DNA from: Streptomyces agglomeratus
Lineage (GTDB): Bacteria > Actinomycetota > Actinomycetes > Streptomycetales > Streptomycetaceae
Assembly: GCF_001746415.1 (NCBI RefSeq)
Contig: NZ_MEHJ01000001.1
Location: forward strand, 3,121,001-3,185,000
Length of the DNA stretch: 64,000 bases
Direction: 5' to 3'
Below are positions 18,414 to 26,831 of the stretch, piece after piece; positions within the stretch are counted from its first letter, which is position 1; every line of letters starts with the position of its first letter. A program made the translations under genes and the position numbers. The notes beneath the pieces were generated by a model. That model saw nothing but the letters and a program-made list of their open reading frames with translations. It did not search any database and was not told the DNA's origin.

Positions 18414-19109
18414 ATGCGTTTCCAGCATGCGAGCGAGATCTGGCGCGATTTCCCCGAACTCGTTCCGGGGGTTGTCCGCGCCGAAGGAATCACCGAGGAC
18501 GCCCCCGTCGGCCGTGCGCTCGCGAAGTACCACGCGATCGCCGAGTCGCGGCTCGCCCTCTCCACCGAGGGGGAGATTCCCGAGATCCAGGCGTGGCGGC
18601 GGGCCTTTTCGAGAATGGGCCACAAGCCGACCCAGTACCGCTGCGCCTCCGAATCGCTGCTGCGGCGGTTCAGGAAAGAGAAGTCGCTGCCCCGTATTCA
18701 CCCGCTGATCGATCTCTGCAACGCCGTCTCACTCGCGTTCGCGATCCCGGTGGGCGTGTTCGACGTTTCCGAGATCTCGGGTGATCTGGAAGTCCGCCGC
18801 GCCGCCGGTGACGAGAAGTACGTGACCTTCTCCGGCGAGACGGAGCATCCGGCCGCCGGAGAAGTGATCTTCGCGGACGAAGCCGGGAAGGCGCACTCCC
18901 GGCGCTGGACCAACCGGCAGAGCGGCGCCTCCGCCGTCAGCGGCTCGACGAGCGACGTGCTGATCATCACCGAGGCGATGCACGGCTCGGCGCCCGAGGA
19001 CGTACGGCGCCTGACCGCCGCGCTCACCGACGAGTTGAGCGCGCTGTGGAGCGCGACCGCCCCGTCGTGCGCCGTGCTGAGCCGGACCTCGCCCAGGTTC
19101 GTGTGCTGA
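18414..19109 (+). CDS. B3/B4 tRNA-binding domain protein
   Basis: A 231-residue free-standing homologue of the B3/B4 editing domain of phenylalanyl-tRNA synthetase beta chain. Recognisable parts are AWRRAFSRMGHKPTQYRCASESLLRR, the LPRIHPLIDLCNAVSLAFAIPVGVFD segment and GEVIFADEAGKAHSRRWTNRQS, which match the domain's substrate pocket. Such stand-alone proteins are poorly characterised; hydrolysis of a mischarged tRNA or an amino-acid derivative is possible. The ATG at 18414 was chosen because the upstream extension overlaps the LysE gene. Co-transcription with an exporter suggests a link to an amino-acid-like compound. Confidence 0.85.
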   Translation: MRFQHASEIWRDFPELVPGVVRAEGITEDAPVGRALAKYHAIAESRLALSTEGEIPEIQAWRRAFSRMGHKPTQYRCASESLLRRFRKEKSLPRIHPLIDLCNAVSLAFAIPVGVFDVSEISGDLEVRRAAGDEKYVTFSGETEHPAAGEVIFADEAGKAHSRRWTNRQSGASAVSGSTSDVLIITEAMHGSAPEDVRRLTAALTDELSALWSATAPSCAVLSRTSPRFVC

Positions 19110-19124
19110 GAGCCGGCCCGGCCG

Positions 19125-19604
19125 TCAGGCCGGCGCCGGAGTCCCGTTCTCCGGCGGCCCGGCCGGCGGGGCGTCCACGGGACCGGTGAGCCCTTCCGGC
19201 TCCTCCCGCTTCCCGTACGCGATGACCGACAGCACGATCAGCCCGAACGAGGCCATCAGCACCACGAACGCGACCCAGCCCACCAGACCGACGCACAGCG
19301 CCCCCAGCACGCCATGCACCACGGCGCACGCGATCAGGAGGATCCGGCCGACGCGGCCCGGCGGCCGGTCCGACAGCGCGGCGCGCAGCAGGAGGACGCC
19401 GCACGCCACCAGGTAGAGACCGAAGCCGCCGCCCATCAGGTACGTAGAGGTGGACATCACATCGGGGTCGAGCCCGGCGAGGGACATCGACTGGCCGCTG
19501 ACCACCTTGGCGAGGATCCAGTGGACGAACACGATCCCGACGGCTTCGACGAACAGCACGGCCGCGGCAGCGGCAGCTATCGGTCTGCGCGCCACGGCGC
19601 CCAC
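19125..19604 (-). CDS. hypothetical four-helix membrane protein
   Basis: A 159-residue membrane protein with four hydrophobic segments (AAAAAVLFVEAVGIVFVHWI, LMGGGFGLYLVACGVLLLRA, ILLIACAVVHGVLGALCVGL, FVVLMASFGLIVLSVIAY) and a Pro/Gly-rich cytoplasmic tail. No catalytic motif is seen; similar proteins are common in actinomycetes and of unknown function. GTG start at 19604 with GGAAGAGG just upstream. Convergent with the B3/B4 gene, 15 bp apart. Confidence 0.8.
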   Translation of the reverse strand: MGAVARRPIAAAAAAVLFVEAVGIVFVHWILAKVVSGQSMSLAGLDPDVMSTSTYLMGGGFGLYLVACGVLLLRAALSDRPPGRVGRILLIACAVVHGVLGALCVGLVGWVAFVVLMASFGLIVLSVIAYGKREEPEGLTGPVDAPPAGPPENGTPAPA

Positions 19605-19956
19605 CCTCTTCCGGTGTTACCCCTAGTACGTACGCGAGACTCAAACGCTACTAACGGGTAATCCTTCGTACAAGGGGTCGGACACGGCCGGTCCCCCGGC
19701 AAAGAATGATTCGGCCGTTCGTAGGGACTCGACAAAGAAAGCCGCCGCGCCGCTGGCCGCCCGGACAGAGACCTGCGCCACACCCGAGGGCTACTGTGCG
19801 GTGAGGGAACCCGTCGTACCGTGGTGCGACAAGGGAATTCGCGACTCGCGCGAGCCTCGCATCACGCTCCGTGTGGGCAAGCTCACTATTGGGGATGGGT
19901 CGTAGGGCCGTGTCGGCAGTCCCTAAACTCAGCTTGTTTCAAGGAGGGAGCCAATC
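19605..19956. other. 352-bp intergenic region upstream of the biotin carboxylase gene
   Basis: No convincing open reading frame. The part nearest 19605 should contain the promoter of the leftward membrane protein gene, and the right end contains that of the acyl-CoA carboxylase alpha gene, ending in an excellent AAGGAGGG ribosome binding site (19941-19948). A TAAACT hexamer at 19924-19929 could be a -10 element, but I see no good -35 partner. Nothing else stands out. Confidence 0.5.
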
Positions 19957-21711
19957 GTGCGCAAGGTGCTCATCGCCAACCGAGGCGAAATCGCTGTCCG
20001 CGTTGCTCGGGCCTGCCGGGATGCCGGAATCGCGAGCGTAGCCGTCTACGCCGATCCGGACCGGGACGCTCTGCACGTCCGCGCGGCCGACGAGGCGTTC
20101 GCTCTGGGCGGTGACACCCCGGCCGCCAGTTACCTGGACATGGCCAAGGTGCTCCAGGCCGCCAAGGATTCGGGGGCGGATGCCGTTCACCCCGGCTACG
20201 GCTTTCTTTCCGAGAACGCCGAGTTCGCCCAGGCCGTGCTCGACGCGGGACTGACCTGGATCGGCCCGCCGCCGCAGGCCATCCGCGACCTCGGCGACAA
20301 GGTCGCGGCCCGGCACATCGCGCAGCGCGCGGGTGCCCCGCTCGTCGCCGGTACGCCGGACCCGGTCTCGGGCGCCGACGAGGTCGTCGCGTTCGCCGAG
20401 CAGAACGGCCTGCCGATCGCCATCAAGGCGGCGTTCGGCGGTGGCGGCCGCGGTCTCAAGGTCGCTCGTACGCTCGAAGAGGTGCCGGAGCTGTACGACT
20501 CCGCGGTCCGCGAGGCCGTCGCGGCCTTCGGTCGCGGCGAGTGCTTCGTCGAGCGCTACCTCGACAAGCCGCGCCACGTCGAGACGCAGTGCCTGGCCGA
20601 CAGCCACGGCAACGTCGTGGTCGTCTCCACCCGTGACTGCTCGCTCCAGCGCCGCCACCAGAAGCTGGTGGAGGAGGCCCCCGCGCCGTTCCTGAGCGAC
20701 GCCCAGAACGCCGAGCTGTACCGCGCGTCCAAGGCCATCCTCAGGGAGGCCGGCTACGTGGGCGCCGGAACCGTCGAGTTCCTCGTCGGCGTCGACGGCA
20801 CGATCTCCTTCCTGGAGGTCAACACCCGTCTCCAGGTCGAGCACCCGGTCTCCGAAGAGGTCACCGGCATCGACCTGGTCCGCGAGATGTTCCGCATCGC
20901 CGACGGCGAGGAGCTGGGGTACGACGACCCGGCCGTGCGCGGGCACTCCATCGAGTTCCGCATCAACGGCGAGGACCCGGGCCGCGGCTTCCTGCCCGCC
21001 CCCGGCACGGTGACCGCGTTCGCGCCGCCGTCCGGCCCCGGTGTCCGCCTGGACGCGGGTGTCGAGACCGGGGCGGTCATCGGCCCGGCGTGGGACTCGC
21101 TCCTCGCCAAGCTGATCGTCACCGGCGCCACCCGTGAGCAGGCGCTCCAGCGTGCCGCGCGTGCGCTGGCGGAGTTCAACGTCGAGGGCATGGCCACGGC
21201 CATCCCGTTCCACCGCGCGGTCGTCGCGGACCCGGCGTTCACCTCCGACCCGTTCACGGTCCACACGCGGTGGATCGAGACCGAGTTCGTCAACGAGATC
21301 CCGGCCTTCACCGTGCCGGGCGCCGACGCGGACGAGGACGAGTCGGGTCGCGAGACGATCGTCGTCGAGGTCGGCGGCAAGCGCCTGGAGGTCTCGCTGC
21401 CTTCGTCGCTGGGCATGTCCCTGGCCCGTACGGGCCTGGCCGCCGGCGCCAAGCCGAAGCGGCGTGCCGCGAAGAAGTCGGGCCCGGCCGCCTCCGGCGA
21501 CACCCTCGCCTCGCCCATGCAGGGCACGATCGTCAAGATCGCGGTCGAGGAGGGCCAGGAGGTCAAGGAGGGCGACCTCGTCGTCGTCCTGGAGGCCATG
21601 AAGATGGAGCAGCCGCTGAACGCGCACCGTTCCGGCACCGTCAAGGGCCTGGCCGCCGAGGTCGGCGCTTCGGTCACCTCGGGCGCCACCATCTGCGAGA
21701 TCAAGGACTGA
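19957..21711 (+). CDS. accA2: acyl-CoA carboxylase alpha subunit (biotin carboxylase + BCCP)
   Basis: Biotin carboxylase fused to the biotin carrier, 584 residues, shared by acetyl- and propionyl-CoA carboxylases. N-terminal carboxylase domain: [22 protein letters not shown]-grasp glycine loop [36 protein letters not shown]-terminal biotinyl domain: EAMKMEQ with Lys549 as the biotin site, target of BirA. An Ala/Lys-rich linker joins the two. GTG start with AAGGAGGG ahead of it. From memory it matches S. coelicolor AccA2 next to PccB. A 14-bp terminator follows. Confidence 0.95.
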   Translation: MRKVLIANRGEIAVRVARACRDAGIASVAVYADPDRDALHVRAADEAFALGGDTPAASYLDMAKVLQAAKDSGADAVHPGYGFLSENAEFAQAVLDAGLTWIGPPPQAIRDLGDKVAARHIAQRAGAPLVAGTPDPVSGADEVVAFAEQNGLPIAIKAAFGGGGRGLKVARTLEEVPELYDSAVREAVAAFGRGECFVERYLDKPRHVETQCLADSHGNVVVVSTRDCSLQRRHQKLVEEAPAPFLSDAQNAELYRASKAILREAGYVGAGTVEFLVGVDGTISFLEVNTRLQVEHPVSEEVTGIDLVREMFRIADGEELGYDDPAVRGHSIEFRINGEDPGRGFLPAPGTVTAFAPPSGPGVRLDAGVETGAVIGPAWDSLLAKLIVTGATREQALQRAARALAEFNVEGMATAIPFHRAVVADPAFTSDPFTVHTRWIETEFVNEIPAFTVPGADADEDESGRETIVVEVGGKRLEVSLPSSLGMSLARTGLAAGAKPKRRAAKKSGPAASGDTLASPMQGTIVKIAVEEGQEVKEGDLVVVLEAMKMEQPLNAHRSGTVKGLAAEVGASVTSGATICEIKD

Positions 21712-21728
21712 CGTCCGGCTGTACGAGC

Positions 21729-21760
21729 TGAGGGCCCCGCCGGTGTCGGCGGGGCCCTCA
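21729..21760 (+). terminator. terminator after acyl-CoA carboxylase alpha gene
   Basis: Perfect 14-bp stem (21729-21742 with 21747-21760) and GTGT loop, 18 bp after the stop codon; no U-tract. Confidence 0.75.
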
Positions 21761-21806
21761 GCCCGTAATGGCATCCTGGAGACCGGAGCGGGAGAAGGGC
21801 AGGGCC

Positions 21807-22451
21807 ATGGCGACGAGCAGACCCCGGACACCGGGGGAGCTGAACACACCGCCGCCCGAACCGGCAGCGCGCCCGTCGGCGGCGGTGCGGCCCATGCGCG
21901 CCGACGCCCGCCGCAATTACGAGCGCGTACTGGCCGAGGCTCGTACCGCCTTCGCCGAGCACGGCACCGACGCGTCACTCGAAGACGTCGCCCGCCGTGC
22001 CGGGGTGGGCATCGGCACGCTGTACCGGCACTTCCCCACCCGGCTCGCCCTGATGAGCGCGGTCTTCCAGGGCGCTGTCGACGAACTGATCGCGCATTCG
22101 CGCGAGCTCGCCGACAGCGAGGCGCCCTGCTCGGCACTCGTCACCTGGCTGCGCGACATCATCTCTCACGCGGGTGAGTACCGGGGTCTCGCCCGCGAGC
22201 TCATGTCGGCCTCGCACGACCGGACTTCCGCCCTCGCGCGATGCAGTACACCCATGAACGCGGCGGGCGAGCGGCTGCTCGTACGGGCCCAGGAGAGCGG
22301 CGCCGTCAGGCCCGACGTGTCGATCGGTGACCTGATGCAGCTGACCAACGCCATCGCGCTGGCCGCCGAACAGGCGCCGGACGATCCGGAGTTGGCCGAC
22401 CGCCTGCTGACGCTGACGCTCAAGGGGCTGCGGGCGGAGCCGGCGGCGTAA
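21807..22451 (+). CDS. TetR family transcriptional regulator
   Basis: A 214-residue regulator. After a Pro-rich N-terminal 40 residues the helix-turn-helix is clear (ASLEDVARRAGVGIGTLYRHF). The C-terminal ligand domain belongs to the group often annotated SbtR-like, which includes LARELMSASHDRTS. ATG at 21807 was chosen over an upstream in-frame ATG (21768) that overlaps the region just after the terminator; AGAAGGGCAGGG precedes it. It is convergent with the DeoR-type gene, 12 bp apart, so its target is not obvious from position. Confidence 0.87.
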   Translation: MATSRPRTPGELNTPPPEPAARPSAAVRPMRADARRNYERVLAEARTAFAEHGTDASLEDVARRAGVGIGTLYRHFPTRLALMSAVFQGAVDELIAHSRELADSEAPCSALVTWLRDIISHAGEYRGLARELMSASHDRTSALARCSTPMNAAGERLLVRAQESGAVRPDVSIGDLMQLTNAIALAAEQAPDDPELADRLLTLTLKGLRAEPAA

Positions 22452-22463
22452 CCGCGAAACCGC

Positions 22464-23441
22464 TCAGCGGCGGCGCAGATCGGCGACGCGCGCCCGCTCC
22501 CGCTCGGCGGGCCCCGACTGGTCCGCGAGCGATCCGGCACTGCGCAGCGGCGCGCCGCCGCCCGGGCCACCGGGGTGCGTACGCCGCTGGCCGGGCAGCG
22601 GCATGTCGCGGCGCGGCTGACGCCCCGGCGGGACGGCATCGCCCCCGGGACCCACTGCTCCCGGCCCGGCGACGGCGATCTGCACGCCCTGATCCGCCAG
22701 GGCCTGCAACTCGGTGGCCGCACGGTCGTCGTGCTGCGGCGGCTCGTCGGTCACCAGGCGGGTGATCACGTCGGTCGGCACGGTCTGGAACATGGTGTCG
22801 GTGCCGAGCTTGGTGTGGTCCGCGAGGACCACCACCTCGGCGGCGGCCTGCACCAGGGCCCTGTCGACGCTGGCCGACAGCATGTTGGAGGTGGACAGAC
22901 CGCGCTCGGCGGTCAGTCCGCTGCCGGAGAGGAAGGCCCGGGAGACCCGCAGCCCCTGGAGGGACTGCTCGGCGCCACTGCCGACCAGCGCGTAGTTCGA
23001 ACCGCGCAGGGTGCCGCCGGTCATGACGACCTCGACGCGGTTGGCGTGCGCCAACGCCTGCGCCACCAGCAGCGAGTTGGTGACGACGGTGAGCCCGGGG
23101 ACCCGGGCGAGCCGTCTGGCCAGCTCCTGCGTGGTCGTCCCGGCGCCGACGACGATGGCTTCGCCCTCTTCGACGAGTCCCGCGGCGAGGTCGGCGATGG
23201 CCGTCTTCTCCGCGGTCGCGAGATGGGATTTCTGCGGAAAGCCGGACTCCCGCGTGAAACCGCCCGGCAGTACCGCACCGCCGTGCCGGCGGTCGAGGAG
23301 TCCTTCTGCCTCCAGCGCCCGCACGTCCCGCCGTACGGTCACTTCGGAGGTCTGGACGACGCGGGCGAGCTCACGGAGGGATACAGCCCCGTTGGCGCGC
23401 ACCATTTCGAGGATCAATTGGCGACGTTCTGCAGCGAACAC
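22464..23441 (-). CDS. DeoR/GlpR family transcriptional regulator
   Basis: A 325-residue repressor-type protein. The N-terminal DeoR helix-turn-helix is standard (ERRQLILEMVRANGAVSLRELARVVQTSEVTVRRDVRALE). A DeoRC sugar-phosphate-binding domain follows (VVGAGTTTQELARRL, VTNSLLVAQAL, MTGGTLRGSNYALVG, LADHTKLGTDTMF). The last 70 residues are an unusual Pro/Gly/Arg-rich tail absent from typical 250-residue family members. Ligands of this fold are phosphosugars. Its place a few kilobases from deoC and purine nucleoside phosphorylase makes it a candidate regulator of the CTACGCGCGTAG sites, but that is inference only. Confidence 0.9.
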   Translation of the reverse strand: MFAAERRQLILEMVRANGAVSLRELARVVQTSEVTVRRDVRALEAEGLLDRRHGGAVLPGGFTRESGFPQKSHLATAEKTAIADLAAGLVEEGEAIVVGAGTTTQELARRLARVPGLTVVTNSLLVAQALAHANRVEVVMTGGTLRGSNYALVGSGAEQSLQGLRVSRAFLSGSGLTAERGLSTSNMLSASVDRALVQAAAEVVVLADHTKLGTDTMFQTVPTDVITRLVTDEPPQHDDRAATELQALADQGVQIAVAGPGAVGPGGDAVPPGRQPRRDMPLPGQRRTHPGGPGGGAPLRSAGSLADQSGPAERERARVADLRRR

Positions 23442-23598
23442 GAAACTGACAGTAACCTGGGCGACCGATAGTTCTCAGCAGTTTGCGCCGAATAACAGAA
23501 GTTGCGCCCAAAGTGGGGCACGGAGTGGTATAAGCGCGTACGCCGGGTGAACGGGCCGCGCGACCGCTGCGCCGGCCCGCTCACCACGCGGTGCGGGG

Positions 23599-25038
23599 CT
23601 ACGCCTCGGCGGACGTCTTGCGGGTGTGCAGCTGCCGTGCGACCTCGGCGATCGATCCCGACAGGGACGGATAGACCGTGAACGCGTTCGCGATCTGTTC
23701 CACGGTCAGGTTGTTGTCGACCGCGATCGAAATCGGGTGGATCAGCTCGCTCGCGTGCGGCGAGACGACGCAGCCGCCGACCACGATGCCCGTGCCCGGG
23801 CGGCAGAAGATCTTGACGAAGCCGTCGCGGATGCCCTGCATCTTGGCGCGGGGGTTGCGCAGCAGCGGCAGTTTCACCACGCGCGCCTCGATCTTCCCTG
23901 AGTCCACGTCGGACTGGCTGTAGCCGACCGTGGCGATCTCGGGGTCGGTGAAGACGTTCGCCGAGACGGTCTTGAGGTTCAGCGGGGTCACCGCGTCGCC
24001 GAGGAAGTGGTACATCGCGATGCGGCCCTGCATGGCGGCGACCGACGCGAGTGCGAACACCCCGGTCACGTCGCCCGCCGCGTACACGCCCGGCGCGCTG
24101 GTGCGCGAAACCCGGTCGGTCAGGATGTGGCCCGAGTCCTTGAGCCGGACCCCGGACTCCTCCAGGCCCATGCCCGCCGTGTTCGGGATGGCGCCGACGG
24201 CCATCAGGCAGTGCGTACCACTGATGACACGCCCGTCGGACAGGGTCACCTCGACGCGGTCGCCCACCCGCTTGGCGGACTCGGCGCGCGAGCGGGCCAT
24301 GACGTTCATGCCCCGGCGCCGGAAGACGTCCTCCAGAACCGCGGCGGCGTCCGGGTCCTCGCCCGGCAGCACGCGGTCGCGCGAGGAGACGAGAGTGACG
24401 CGCGAGCCGAGCGCCTGGTACGCGCCGGCGAACTCGGCGCCCGTGACACCGGAGCCGACCACGATGAGCTCCTCCGGGAGCTCGTCGAGGTCGTACACCT
24501 GTGTCCAGTTCAGGATGCGCTCACCGTCGGGGAGCGCGTCGGGGATCTCGCGCGGGTGGCCGCCCGTCGCGATCAGCACCGCGTCGGCGGTGAGGCGCTC
24601 CTCGTTGCCGTCGCCGTACGTCACGACGACCGTGCGCGAGCCGTCGGCGTCCTGCTGGCCCTCCAGCCGGCCCCGGCCGCGCAGCACGCGCGCGCCGGCA
24701 CGTGTGACGGACGCGGTGATGTCGTGGGACTGCGCGAGCGCGAGGCGCTTCACGCGGCGGTTGACCTTGCCCAGGTCCACGCCGACCACGCGGGCCGCCT
24801 GCTCGACGTGCGGCGTGTCGTCGGCGACGATGATGCCCAACTCCTCGTACGAAGAGTCGAAGGTCGTCATCACCTCGGCCGTCGCGATCAGAGTCTTGGA
24901 CGGCACGCAGTCGGTGAGCACCGACGCCCCGCCCAGACCGTCGCTGTCGACGACGGTCACCTCCGCGCCGAGCTGGGCGCCCACCAGGGCCGCCTCGTAT
25001 CCGCCGGGTCCGCCACCGATGATCACGATCCGGGTCAC
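23599..25038 (-). CDS. lpdA: NAD(P)H-quinone dehydrogenase, LpdA-like flavoprotein
   Basis: FAD-dependent pyridine nucleotide-disulfide oxidoreductase-fold protein of 479 residues. Dinucleotide-binding motifs IIGGGPGGYEAALVG and VVGSGVTGAEFAGAY and the FAD motif VYAAGDVTGV are intact. The redox-active CxxxxC of dihydrolipoamide dehydrogenase is replaced by SVLTDC, and the C-terminal His-Pro-Thr-x-x-Glu segment by VYPSLSGSI. Loss of one Cys and the catalytic His matches M. tuberculosis LpdA (Rv3303c), which acts as a quinone reductase and not on lipoamide. GTG start at 25038. Single gene, with the cyclotransferase gene divergent from it. Confidence 0.9.
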   Translation of the reverse strand: MTRIVIIGGGPGGYEAALVGAQLGAEVTVVDSDGLGGASVLTDCVPSKTLIATAEVMTTFDSSYEELGIIVADDTPHVEQAARVVGVDLGKVNRRVKRLALAQSHDITASVTRAGARVLRGRGRLEGQQDADGSRTVVVTYGDGNEERLTADAVLIATGGHPREIPDALPDGERILNWTQVYDLDELPEELIVVGSGVTGAEFAGAYQALGSRVTLVSSRDRVLPGEDPDAAAVLEDVFRRRGMNVMARSRAESAKRVGDRVEVTLSDGRVISGTHCLMAVGAIPNTAGMGLEESGVRLKDSGHILTDRVSRTSAPGVYAAGDVTGVFALASVAAMQGRIAMYHFLGDAVTPLNLKTVSANVFTDPEIATVGYSQSDVDSGKIEARVVKLPLLRNPRAKMQGIRDGFVKIFCRPGTGIVVGGCVVSPHASELIHPISIAVDNNLTVEQIANAFTVYPSLSGSIAEVARQLHTRKTSAEA

Positions 25039-25231
25039 GAAAAAGTCCGCCTCGCATTGTCAATCCCGGCCCGCCTGCCCGCTCGGCCGGGGATCCGGGG
25101 ATCGCCCGGGGGGAATGCAGTACGTACTCCATTGTCCCGCACGCTTCAAGGTGCTTCCGCCCCGGGGCCGCCATCCGGCCGCAACGCTCCACGGCCCCCG
25201 CTCCTCCACCCCCTCCCGTACCCTCGGACCC

Positions 25232-25669
25232 ATGTCGCTCTACGCCGCGTACGCCGGCAACCTCGACGCGCGGCTGATGACGCGCCGCGCACCGCACTCA
25301 CCGCTGCGCGGGACCGGCTGGCTCAACGGCTGGCGGCTGACCTTCGGCGGCGAGTCGATGGGCTGGGACGGCGCGCTCGCCACCATCGTGGAAGCCCCGC
25401 GTTCACAGGTCTTCGTCGCGCTCTACGACATCGCTCCCATGGACGAGGACTCCATGGACCGCTGGGAAGGTGTCGGACTCGACATCTACCGCCGGATGCG
25501 CGTGCGGGTGCACACCCTGGAGGGCGAGGAGCCGACCTGGCTGTACGTCCTGAACGGGTACGAGGGCGGCCTCCCCTCGGCCCGCTACCTCGGGGAACTC
25601 GCCGACGCGGCGGAGTCCGCGGGCGCCCCGCACGACTACGTGATGGAGCTGCGCAAGCGCCCCTGCTGA
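25232..25669 (+). CDS. gamma-glutamylcyclotransferase
   Basis: A 145-residue protein of the AIG2/GGCT fold, predicted to cyclise gamma-glutamyl amino acids to 5-oxoproline. The N-terminal YAAYAGNLDARLM matches the substrate-binding YxxYGSNL motif in modified form, followed by WLNGWRLTFGGESMGWDGALATIVEA and VALYDIAPMDEDSMDRWEG. The catalytic-region motif and the length fit bacterial GGCT family members. It begins 193 bp from the divergent LpdA-like gene and ends 65 bp before the operator of the phosphorylase gene. Confidence 0.85.
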   Translation: MSLYAAYAGNLDARLMTRRAPHSPLRGTGWLNGWRLTFGGESMGWDGALATIVEAPRSQVFVALYDIAPMDEDSMDRWEGVGLDIYRRMRVRVHTLEGEEPTWLYVLNGYEGGLPSARYLGELADAAESAGAPHDYVMELRKRPC

Positions 25670-25734
25670 GGGGTGTGAGCCGGCCTTCGTCCGATCCGAC
25701 AAAGCAACGATCGCAACACCGTCGGCAGCGACAT

Positions 25735-25746
25735 CTACGCGCGTAG
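25735..25746. promoter_or_regulatory. CTACGCGCGTAG operator upstream of purine nucleoside phosphorylase
   Basis: Perfect 12-bp palindrome CTACGCGCGTAG, 25 bp before the GTG start. The identical sequence precedes deoC and add and I found it nowhere else in the window. The final TAG runs into TAGGGAT, a possible -10 element, so a bound repressor would occlude the promoter. Confidence 0.7.
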
Positions 25747-25771
25747 GGATTCACCGGTTACCCTCGTCGGC

Positions 25772-26602
25772 GTGAACGCATCTGTTACCCCCGCCCCCAC
25801 CGACGGCTTCGCCGACCCCCACGCGACAGCCGACGCCGCCGCCGCCCGCCTGCGGGAGCTGACCGGCGCCGAGACCCACGACGTCGCCCTCGTGATGGGG
25901 TCGGGCTGGGTGCCCGCCGCCGAGGCGCTGGGCGCGCCCGAGCACGAGTTCCCGGTCACCGAGCTGCCCGGCTTCCCGCCGCCGGCCGTCGCCGGACACG
26001 CCGGCACCGTCCGCTCGTACAAGATCGGCGACAAGCGCGCGCTGGTCTTCCTCGGCCGTACGCACTACTACGAGGGCCGTGGTGTCGCCGCCGTCTCGCA
26101 CGGCGTGCGCACCGCCGTCGCCGCCGGCTGCAAGACCGTCGTCCTCACCAACGGCTGCGGTGGCCTGCGTGCGGGCATGCGCCCCGGCCAGCCGGTCCTC
26201 ATCAGCGACCACATCAACCTGACGGCCACCTCGCCGATCATCGGGGCGAACTTCGTGGACCTGACGGACCTGTACTCGCCGCGCCTGCGCGCGCTGTGCA
26301 AGGAGGTGGACGCCACCCTGGAGGAGGGCGTGTACGTCCAGTTCCCCGGCCCGCACTACGAGACGCCCGCCGAGATCAACATGGTCCGCGTCATGGGCGG
26401 CGACCTGGTCGGCATGTCCACCGTCCTGGAGGCCATCGCGGCGCGCGAGGCGGGTGCGGAGGTGCTCGGCATCTCGCTGGTCACCAACCTGGCCGCCGGT
26501 CTGACGGGCGAGCCGCTGAACCACGAGGAAGTCCTCCAGGCCGGCCGCGACTCGGCGACCCGCATGGGCGCGCTCCTGGCCCAGGTCCTCGAACGCATCT
26601 GA
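25772..26602 (+). CDS. deoD: purine nucleoside phosphorylase
   Basis: Phosphorolyses purine (deoxy)ribonucleosides to base and (deoxy)ribose 1-phosphate. The 276 residues match the trimeric class-II type used by actinobacteria and mammals: [14 protein letters not shown] phosphate site, [38 protein letters not shown], and the base-binding region [14 protein letters not shown] plus [12 protein letters not shown]. The start GTG at 25772 follows a CTACGCGCGTAG operator. The next gene encodes a phosphopentose/hexose mutase, which would convert the pentose 1-phosphate, so the two suit a single catabolic route. Confidence 0.93.
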   Translation: MNASVTPAPTDGFADPHATADAAAARLRELTGAETHDVALVMGSGWVPAAEALGAPEHEFPVTELPGFPPPAVAGHAGTVRSYKIGDKRALVFLGRTHYYEGRGVAAVSHGVRTAVAAGCKTVVLTNGCGGLRAGMRPGQPVLISDHINLTATSPIIGANFVDLTDLYSPRLRALCKEVDATLEEGVYVQFPGPHYETPAEINMVRVMGGDLVGMSTVLEAIAAREAGAEVLGISLVTNLAAGLTGEPLNHEEVLQAGRDSATRMGALLAQVLERI

Positions 26603-26831
26603 CCCCCGGCCTCCGGCCTCCGCCCGGCCGCGCCCCCTGCGGTCCCCGCGAAATGTCCGTGCGGCTGCCTTCGGCCCGTCCGCCGAGGACAGCCGCACGC
26701 GGCACGACCGGCCGCGCCGGATCCGGCACGTCCGGGTCCGGCGCCGGCCCCGGTTCGGGAAGAGCCGCGTGGGGGAACAAGCTCGCCGCAGGCGAATCGC
26801 AACGCACCACACACGAGAGGTGGACCACATC

